5,664 nt of DNA, taken from positions 1 to 5,664 of the forward strand of contig DAOWLV010000238.1 in NCBI GenBank assembly GCA_030643455.1, written 5' to 3'. Position 1 is the first letter of the stretch, and every line of letters starts with the position of its first letter. Of the stretch, positions 1 to 4,690 are shown piece after piece. The stretch is from Candidatus Krumholzibacteriia bacterium (GTDB lineage Bacteria > Krumholzibacteriota > Krumholzibacteriia > LZORAL124-64-63). The position numbers were made by a program, and so were the translations under genes. A model generated the notes under the pieces. That model was not told the DNA's origin. It saw only the letters and a program-made list of their open reading frames with translations, and ran no database searches.

Positions 1-166
1 GATTAATGGATGAGTGACCCAGGTCGCGAAAAAGACGACGGTTCATGACTTCGCCAAACCACAGTACAGCACACTGGTGGGCATCATCCATGACGGCCAA
101 AGAACGCTGGAGCGAGGCGTGGACCTGTTCGGCTGGCTGACCGGGAATATATGAAATAGCAGACAT
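1..166 (-). CDS. DUF222/HNH endonuclease-like protein, N-terminal part
   Basis: Fifty-five codons are visible from an ATG at 166-164; the rest lies beyond the window edge. The start is supported by a GGAGGA Shine-Dalgarno site five bases upstream. The protein begins MSAISYIPGQ and continues with a predicted helical stretch ending in RRLFRDLGHSSIN (residues 43-55). That 'RRLxxxLGxSSI' segment resembles the conserved N-terminal helical region of DUF222-type proteins, which usually carry an HNH nuclease domain at the C terminus. Such genes are often present in several copies per genome. The HNH part, if present, is outside the window, so nuclease activity cannot be shown here. The gene faces the same way as the redox operon but is separated from it by about 200 bases with a candidate terminator and its own candidate promoter, so it is probably a separate transcript. 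The family call rests on one short motif. Confidence 0.6.
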   Translation of the reverse strand, partial: MSAISYIPGQPAEQVHASLQRSLAVMDDAHQCAVLWFGEVMNRRLFRDLGHSSIN

Positions 167-171
167 TGGAT

Positions 172-177
172 TCCTCC
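172..177 (-). promoter_or_regulatory. Ribosome binding site for the DUF222/HNH-like gene
   Basis: On the minus strand this reads GGAGGA, five bases before the ATG at 166-164. It fixes the start of the truncated gene at the left edge. Confidence 0.7.
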
Positions 178-204
178 AGATTATGGGTTTTGGGAGGTGC
201 ACCC

Positions 205-234
205 AGTATACGAACAAATAACGAAAAAAGCCAG
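205..234 (-). promoter_or_regulatory. Candidate sigma70-type promoter for the DUF222/HNH-like gene
   Basis: On the minus strand a TATACT -10 box (210-205) follows a weak CTGGCT -35-like box (234-229) with an 18-base spacer, giving a leader of roughly 30 bases. A second, perfect TATAAT lies further upstream at 274-269, with only a poor -35 (TGTTGT, 17-base spacer). The 181-300 stretch is clearly more AT-rich than its surroundings, as promoter regions often are. Which box is used cannot be decided from sequence. Confidence 0.3.
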
Positions 235-323
235 AAATAATCCCAATAAATCCAAATAATTTAAGGTAATTATACTTTCACCGGAATATCGACAACACAC
301 GTTCAAAAGGCGGCAACCAGACG

Positions 324-344
324 TGGAGCGGGCCTTCCGCTCCA
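324..344 (-). terminator. Hairpin after the TlpA-like gene, candidate terminator
   Basis: A perfect 8-bp inverted repeat, TGGAGCGG / CCGCTCCA, with a 5-base loop lies 23 bases after the TAG stop of the TlpA-like gene. In the minus-strand direction the stem is not followed at once by a T run; the nearest is TTTT about 16 bases further on. It could be a weak intrinsic terminator or a 3'-end stabilising hairpin. Confidence 0.45.
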
Positions 345-367
345 GGCCTGATTACCAAGCCAGGAAC

Positions 368-910
368 CTAGTAATACAGCGCCTTGATCTCCCCCCAGGA
401 CACCTCCGCAACCGGCACCTGGCCCTCGTCGATGATCACCTCGATCATGTCGGTGATCGCGTTCAGATCGAATCCGATCGAGGCGTAACGGATCACCATA
501 TTCCTGTCCAGTATCGTGTTGTAGGGGATCCCGGCGGCCTGGGGGAACTGCTCGAACAGGGTCCAGTCGGGGGCCATCCAAATGTGATAGGTCACGCCCA
601 TGGCCGCGGCCCAGCCCTGGACCAGCGACTGGAACTCCTGGATGTCTACCGAGATCACGGTCACTCCGTCCTCCTGGTATACCTGCCAGATATCGTTTTC
701 CAGATGGGCGGCCTCCTCGTTGCACCCCGGGCACCAGGTGGCGAAGAAGTTCAGGACGATGATCTCACCCAGATGGTCATGGAGGGAGACATCGTTCCCC
801 ATCAGGTCCGGAAGGGTGAAGTCGTCGACCGTGTCGCCGATTTCGTAACCGGCAGCAGTTCCCGCCATCATCAGCAGGACAGCCAGCAGAATGAATTTGA
901 TGGATGTCAT
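368..910 (-). CDS. TlpA-like exported thioredoxin-fold protein
   Basis: This 180-residue protein has a thioredoxin fold of the TlpA/AhpC-TSA/ResA group. Residues 1-21 form a signal peptide (a Lys at 5, a hydrophobic core FILLAVLLMMAG, then small residues before Gly-Tyr-Glu), and there is no lipobox cysteine, so a soluble periplasmic protein is expected. The redox site is W-C-P-G-C at 59-63 (Cys60 and Cys63), preceded by the usual 'VLNFFAT' strand. The family's cis-proline is probably in 'GIPYNTILD' (near residue 128). Members reduce or exchange thiols and disulfides outside the cytoplasm. The ATG has a GGGAGG site six bases upstream and follows the stop of the upstream selenoprotein gene by 19 bases, so the two are very likely co-transcribed. 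Its substrate is unknown. The pairing suggests that it is a redox partner or a cysteine-containing relative of the selenoprotein domain, but the sequence does not prove this. Confidence 0.9.
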   Translation of the reverse strand: MTSIKFILLAVLLMMAGTAAGYEIGDTVDDFTLPDLMGNDVSLHDHLGEIIVLNFFATWCPGCNEEAAHLENDIWQVYQEDGVTVISVDIQEFQSLVQGWAAAMGVTYHIWMAPDWTLFEQFPQAAGIPYNTILDRNMVIRYASIGFDLNAITDMIEVIIDEGQVPVAEVSWGEIKALYY

Positions 911-916
911 TTTCCG

Positions 917-922
917 CCTCCC
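917..922 (-). promoter_or_regulatory. Ribosome binding site for the TlpA-like gene
   Basis: On the minus strand this reads GGGAGG, six bases before the ATG at 910-908. It lies in the 19-base gap after the upstream stop codon, which supports translation of the second gene from a shared mRNA. Confidence 0.75.
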
Positions 923-929
923 AGTGGCA

Positions 930-2984
930 TCAACGCAAAAGGGTCAACTTGGTGATGGCCGAAAATCCTCCCGCGCGGATCCGGGCCAGGAAAAGACCGC
1001 TGGGCAGCGTGCGGCCAGAATCATCGGTTCCGTCCCAGACCACCACGTTCGGCCCTTCGGTGAATTGCCCGCCACTGATCAGGTGGCGCACCAGGTGACC
1101 TCGTGCATCGTGAATGTCCAGTTCGACCCGTTCGGCTCGGGGCAACCGGAAGTGGATCTCCGTGCGGGGATTGAAGGGATTGGGCCGCGCTTCGAGCTTC
1201 AGACCGCTGACCACGCCCGGGACCTCTTCCACCGGCGCGGGGTTCAGCAGCAGTTCGTCGATGATCGCGACCATCGCTTCGGGATCGTATTCAGTGTTGA
1301 AGTAGGCCACGCGTCCCGCCTGGTCGATCACGTAATCCAGGGGGAAGGGCGAGGTGCCTCCGGACTGGTGGTACATGCCGCGGGTCGTCTGGCTCTGTAC
1401 GAGGATCGGAAAGGTGACCTGAAAGGCGTTCAGGAAAATCTCCAGATCCGGATCCGAAGCACTGTTGTCGTAAAGCCCCAGAACAGTCACGTCCGTCTCG
1501 CTGTATTGCTGGCGGATGGCCGACTCGAGGTCCGAAAACTCCGGACCGCAAACAGGTCACCAGTTGGCGAAAAACGCCATGACCACCACCCGCCCCCGGT
1601 AGTCGGACAGCGAACGTGGAACACCCTCGGTGTCGAGCTGGGTGAAGTCGGGGGCGATGTCACCCACCGACAGGGCGGACGGATTGTCGTCGGCCTGGAC
1701 GGGAAATGTGATCGCGCCTTCGTCCCTGTCCTCGGAGGTGATCTTGATGAAAGTGGCGTCGTAACCGGGGTCGGCATGGAAGAACCGCACGCCGACGTCC
1801 ATCGTGCCACCGGCCGGGATGGTGAACGGCCCGGTATCCAGGACGGTGAAGTTATCCCCGAAATCCTCGATTTTGGCCACGAGGATCGATCCACCGCCGG
1901 TGTTGCCGATGGTGAACGTCGTATCGACCGTGGCCCCGACCGGGACATTGCCGAAATCGATGGATTCGGTGGTCACATGGATGTCGCCCCGCGTGGAAGG
2001 CCCGGTGGAGTAGAGACGAAGCCGCGACCAGTCGGCCACGACCACCAGGTCGCTCCGGGCGTCCAGTCCCATGGCGCGAATGGGCGTATCTTCACCGCCG
2101 ACGAAGGTCGGCTGGGCGGGATTGCTGATGTCGAAGGTCTCCACATCGTCCCAGTCCGCGACATAGACGAGGTTCCCCGCGATGGCCGCGGTGATGGCCA
2201 GGCCCGAGGTGTTGGCCGAACCGACCAGAACCGGGGCCGCGGGATTGGTCACGTCGAAAATATCGATTCCCGCACTGCCGCAGCAGACCACGGCCACACC
2301 GCCACTGACCTCGATGTCCACCGCGGAGCCTGATGTCGGCACGCTGGTCACAAGCACCGGTTGCCCGGGGTCGGCAATATCCACGATCGCCAGGCCGCCG
2401 GCCCCATCGGCCACGAAGGCATACTGGCCGGACAGCTCCACGTCCCAGGAGTTGGCGAGTCCGGTCACCTCGGCCGCGGTCACGGGTATCTGGGGATTGG
2501 AGATGTCGACCACTTCCAGCCCCTGGTCATGACGACAGGCGTAGATATAGTCGCCCTCGATAGCGGCCCCTTCGAACGACTGTCCAAACGTGCCGTGAAT
2601 GGCGAAGAGCTGGGGAGACGTCGGGTCGCTCACGTCTATGATGGCCAGCAAATCCTCGCGCGCTCCGCCGCAGGCCAGATTTCCGTTCACTGCTCCCCGG
2701 TAATACCTGTTGTAGGGATGACCGTCAGGTTCGTAACGGCCCAGCTCGGTCGGGAAGGCCAGGAGGCTGAGGTCCATGATGGCCAGACCACCCACGCCGA
2801 ATACATAGGCAATGTCGCCTACCATCTCCACATCCTGGAGCTCGGCGAACCAGGGTGGTGGGTAGTGGCTGATGTCTTCCAACAGATCGTCCTGGTCGAT
2901 GGGAATCAGGGCCGCACCCGGACCGGCGGCCAGGAAAGCCACGATGCCGAGCGCGAGGGAAAACCGGATCGGCAAACGGAACAT
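930..2984 (-). CDS. Exported multidomain selenoprotein: LVIVD propeller, Ig-like, Sec-redoxin, sorting domain
   Basis: Read through one in-frame TGA (1559-1557), this is a single 684-residue protein. Domains in order: signal peptide 1 to about 25; six LVIVD-type repeats with D-[IVL]-x-[ND]-P motifs starting near 71 (degenerate), 117, 160, 202, 244 and 285, about 42 residues apart, forming a beta-propeller; an Ig-like (ASH/DUF1573-type) domain about 333-432; a redoxin/thioredoxin domain about 437-581; and a C-terminal FlgD-Ig/type IX-sorting-type domain about 595-684 with PNPFNP at 601-606. The TGA is residue 476, in FFANW-U-PVCGPEF, exactly where the first Cys of the CxxC site belongs; Cys479 is the second. 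A probable cis-proline is Pro548. The ATG at 2984 is chosen because it opens a signal peptide and has GGAGGG six bases upstream. The protein is presumably a surface or periplasmic redox enzyme of unknown substrate. The alternative is a nonsense mutation or a sequencing error. No Sec machinery genes are in the window. Confidence 0.8.
1529..1547 (-). promoter_or_regulatory. Candidate bacterial SECIS element
   Basis: On the mRNA strand, nine bases after the TGA, GGTCCG pairs perfectly with CGGACC. An inner G-U pair leaves the 5-base loop AGUUU, with 16 bases between the UGA and the loop. Bacterial SECIS elements bound by SelB are short hairpins just downstream of the UGA, with a G in the first two loop positions, as in E. 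coli fdhF, whose loop is AGGUCU. Here G is the second loop base. The lower stem can be extended over 1523-1553 through one mismatch and several G-U pairs. The hairpin overlaps codons for about residues 480-485. The fit was judged by eye; no folding energy was computed. Confidence 0.65.
1557..1559 (-). other. In-frame TGA, predicted selenocysteine codon (Sec476)
   Basis: The minus-strand codon is TGA. The reading frame is open for 475 codons before it and 208 codons after it. It replaces the first residue of a thioredoxin CxxC site: Trp-U-Pro-Val-Cys. The downstream neighbour has Trp-Cys-Pro-Gly-Cys at the same place in its own fold. Recoding rather than termination is inferred from this position and from the hairpin that follows. 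Confidence 0.78.
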
Positions 2985-2990
2985 GAGACG

Positions 2991-2996
2991 CCCTCC
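2991..2996 (-). promoter_or_regulatory. Ribosome binding site that sets the selenoprotein start
   Basis: On the minus strand this reads GGAGGG, six bases before the ATG at 2984-2982. It favours this start over an in-frame TTG at 3155, which would add 57 residues ahead of the signal peptide. Confidence 0.75.
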
Positions 2997-3037
2997 GCTT
3001 GAATACCTTGAAAATGTCGTTATTGAATCTTGAAATG

Positions 3038-3066
3038 AGTATATGAAGGTTTTTGGGACCTGCCAG
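3038..3066 (-). promoter_or_regulatory. Candidate sigma70-type promoter of the selenoprotein-TlpA operon
   Basis: On the minus strand CTGGCA (3066-3061) and TATACT (3043-3038) are separated by 17 bases. The -10 matches five of six consensus positions and the -35 four. The predicted leader is about 45 bases and contains the GGAGGG site. The position, just upstream of the chosen ATG, supports the shorter start for the gene. Confidence 0.4.
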
Positions 3067-3093
3067 GAGGCCCGGCTGAACTGCCGGACCTCC
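3066..3093. repeat. Imperfect inverted repeat next to the operon promoter
   Basis: GGAGG-c-CCGGC, loop TGAACT, GCCGG-a-CCTCC: ten base pairs with one mismatch. No T run follows on either strand and no gene ends nearby, so a terminator is unlikely. It abuts the candidate -35 box of the minus-strand operon and could be a regulator binding site. Confidence 0.35.
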
Positions 3094-3182
3094 CTCAAGG
3101 CGTCGCCTGCTGTAGCCCGTCCGAAAACAGGCATGCGGTTAACGATGTTCACCAATTAGACCGGGGAATTCCAATACAAAAA

Positions 3183-3196
3183 GGACAAATTTGTCC
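3183..3196. promoter_or_regulatory. Perfect 14-bp palindrome, candidate operator
   Basis: GGACAAATTTGTCC is a perfect dyad with no spacer, in the intergenic region between the divergent redox operon and cfa. It lies about 120 bases upstream of the operon's candidate promoter and about 90 bases upstream of the candidate cfa promoter. A dimeric regulator could bind it. I cannot name the regulator. Confidence 0.35.
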
Positions 3197-3271
3197 CAAA
3201 GTGCTTCCCTCCAAGGCGCTCCCCTCAACCCGTTACTCGTCAAGCGGTTGACCATCTGTGGGTTGGGTGGG

Positions 3272-3301
3272 TTGGCACAAGCTGCAATTCTGATGTACAT
3301 T
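3272..3301 (+). promoter_or_regulatory. cfa: Candidate promoter of cfa
   Basis: TTGGCA (3272-3277; five of six -35 matches) and TACATT (3296-3301; four of six -10 matches) are 18 bases apart, giving a leader of about 80 bases before the TTG start. It is a moderate match only. In E. coli cfa is partly under a stationary-phase sigma factor, whose sites tolerate weak -35 boxes; that is not shown here. Confidence 0.25.
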
Positions 3302-3381
3302 TTGCAATATCCTGGAATCTACTTGGATGCCTGATATGCTGACCAATAGGTATTGGGGCAGCTTGGGCACTTTCCCCTACC

Positions 3382-3386
3382 GGGAG
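3382..3386 (+). promoter_or_regulatory. Ribosome binding site that supports the TTG start of cfa
   Basis: GGGAG lies four bases before the TTG at 3391. The alternative ATG at 3433 has no purine-rich Shine-Dalgarno site at a suitable distance. Confidence 0.5.
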
Positions 3387-3390
3387 CGGA

Positions 3391-4548
3391 TTGAAATATT
3401 TGAGTGTTTGGAAACCGCGAGACGCCCAAATCATGGAAAAAGCAGAATCGCTCATTCGCGAAATACTCGATCATGCCGACGTCAAGGTAAACGGGTCCCG
3501 ACCCTGGGATGTCACCGTAAATGACCCGCGATTCTATCAGCGGATCATGCGGGATGGAGTCCTTGGACTTGGTGAATCATATATGGACGAGTGGTGGGAC
3601 TGCGATGATCTCGAACAATTCATTTTCCACGTTCTGAACGCCGACCTGGAGCACGTCATATCACCGCTAAAACTCCTGCTCCCGGTGATAAAAGCGAAGC
3701 TCGTCAATAATCAGACCAAGAATCGCGCAGCCAAAAACGTCCGTTCCCATTACGACCGCGGCAATGTTCTTTTTCAGAATATGCTCGACAGGCGTCTGAC
3801 CTACTCCTGCGGGTACTGGAAAGATGTTGAATCCCTTGACCAGGCCCAGGAGGCAAAACTCGACCTGATTTGCAAGAAACTGAATCTGCATTCCGGCAGC
3901 CATGTTCTGGACATTGGTTGCGGCTGGGGCAGCTTCCTGAAATTCGCGGCGGAAGAGTACGGCGCGACAGGGGTGGGTATCACACTTTCCCGGGAACAGG
4001 TTAAGCTGGGTAATGATTTATGCTCAGGCTTGCCCATTGAGATTCGACTTCAGGATTACCGCGACCTGGACTCGGTTTACGACGTTGTCGTATCAATCGG
4101 CATGTTCGAGCACATTGGGTCGGCCAATTACCGGCGTTTCATGGAGACAGTGGACAGGGTTCTGGATGACGATGGGCTTTTTCTTCTGCACACAATCGGA
4201 TCAAATGATATCAAGCACAACAGGGATCTCTGGACAGAGCGCTACATCTTTCCCGGTAGCCACCTTCCCACGATTGAACAAATTGCCAAGTCCGCGTGCG
4301 GGTTGTTCGTGATGGAGGACTGGCATAATTTCGGCGAAGACTACGGCACGACACTCCAGGCATGGCTCCGTAACTTCAATGCCAATTGGGAGAGGACATT
4401 ATCAAAGCACTACGACCTGCGGTTCTACCGGATGTGGTCATACATGCTTCAAATCTACGCCGGTTCCTTCCGGGCGCGACGCAACCAGTTATGGCAAATT
4501 GTATATTCAAAATCCGGAGTGCCTGGCGGTTATTGCTCGGTCCGCTAA
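3391..4548 (+). CDS. cfa: Cyclopropane-fatty-acyl-phospholipid synthase
   Basis: This 385-residue enzyme transfers a methylene group from S-adenosylmethionine to cis double bonds of membrane phospholipid acyl chains, acting at the inner face of the cytoplasmic membrane. It matches E. coli Cfa (382 residues) along its whole length: LGLGESYMDEWW (58-69), YSCGYWKD (138-145), the AdoMet-binding VLDIGCGWG (172-180), QDYRDL (221-226), GMFEHIG (237-243), LHTIGS (266-271), VMEDWHNFGEDYGTT (307-321) and the C-terminal AGSFRARR (357-364). Bicarbonate-site and catalytic residues are present as Cys140, Glu240, His267 and Tyr318, each one position above E. coli (139, 239, 266, 317). This colinearity favours the TTG start at 3391 with GGGAG upstream; the next choice is ATG 3433 (residue 15). 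The E. coli Cys354 position is Tyr356 here. The gene is divergent from the redox operon and probably has its own promoter. It is complete and very likely functional. Confidence 0.96.
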   Translation: MKYLSVWKPRDAQIMEKAESLIREILDHADVKVNGSRPWDVTVNDPRFYQRIMRDGVLGLGESYMDEWWDCDDLEQFIFHVLNADLEHVISPLKLLLPVIKAKLVNNQTKNRAAKNVRSHYDRGNVLFQNMLDRRLTYSCGYWKDVESLDQAQEAKLDLICKKLNLHSGSHVLDIGCGWGSFLKFAAEEYGATGVGITLSREQVKLGNDLCSGLPIEIRLQDYRDLDSVYDVVVSIGMFEHIGSANYRRFMETVDRVLDDDGLFLLHTIGSNDIKHNRDLWTERYIFPGSHLPTIEQIAKSACGLFVMEDWHNFGEDYGTTLQAWLRNFNANWERTLSKHYDLRFYRMWSYMLQIYAGSFRARRNQLWQIVYSKSGVPGGYCSVR

Positions 4549-4558
4549 GGCAGACCGA
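4537..4558 (+). terminator. Short inverted repeat at the end of cfa, weak terminator candidate
   Basis: TCGGTC and GACCGA form a 6-bp stem around the TAA stop with a 10-base loop, but no T run follows. A smaller stem TATTC/GAATA (4564-4578) just downstream is followed by TTTC. Neither is a convincing intrinsic terminator. Confidence 0.2.
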
Positions 4559-4690
4559 CAAGCTATTCCAAAAGAATATTTCTGGCGGGGAGGACGGGCC
4601 ACCATTGCCTGGTAGTGAGAGCGTTTCTATCCTGTATTGACACCCATCCCGCCCGGGGCGCTGGAATCCACCAATCCACAGGAGAAACTG
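4549..4690 (+). other. Intergenic gap between cfa and the CDGSH-glutamate synthase gene
   Basis: There is no gene in these 142 bases. A consensus TTGACA occurs at 4637-4642, but the only -10-like match is TGGAAT at 4662-4667 with a long 19-base spacer, so a dedicated promoter is possible but weak. The gap is large for an operon, and no strong terminator is seen, so read-through from cfa cannot be excluded. Confidence 0.4.
4680..4684 (+). promoter_or_regulatory. Ribosome binding site for the CDGSH-glutamate synthase gene
   Basis: AGGAG lies six bases before the ATG at 4691 and fixes the start of the open-ended gene at the right edge. Confidence 0.8.

Noticed and set aside
196..203. GGTGCACC 8-bp palindrome upstream of the DUF222/HNH-like gene
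   Set aside because: It is too short to separate from chance without other copies or a known regulator match.
323..955. A 210-residue open frame on the plus strand
   Set aside because: It is antisense to the TlpA-like gene, which has a signal peptide, CxxC site and good ribosome site. The plus-strand frame has no recognisable features.
930..1490. A separate 186-residue gene starting at GTG 1490
   Set aside because: It would start inside the thioredoxin fold, just after the active site, and has no convincing Shine-Dalgarno site. It is in the same frame as the 930-2984 gene, so it is the C-terminal part of the selenoprotein.
891..2333. A 480-residue open frame on the plus strand
   Set aside because: It is antisense to the selenoprotein gene in GC-rich DNA, its composition is low-complexity (rich in Arg, Gly, Asp and His) with no recognisable domain, and no ribosome site supports it.
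1557..3155. A long version of the upstream gene starting at TTG 3155 and ending at the TGA
   Set aside because: The first 57 residues would precede a clear signal peptide, and the candidate promoter lies inside that stretch. ATG 2984 has a strong GGAGGG site. Ending at the TGA would cut a redoxin domain at its catalytic residue.
3273..3287. TGGCAC...TGCA resembling a sigma54 promoter before cfa
   Set aside because: The GG to GC distance is two bases shorter than sigma54 sites require, and that spacing is strict.
4523..4536. TGGC-N5-TTGC-like sequence at the end of cfa
   Set aside because: The conserved GG and GC elements do not have the correct sigma54 spacing, and the match lies within the coding end of cfa.
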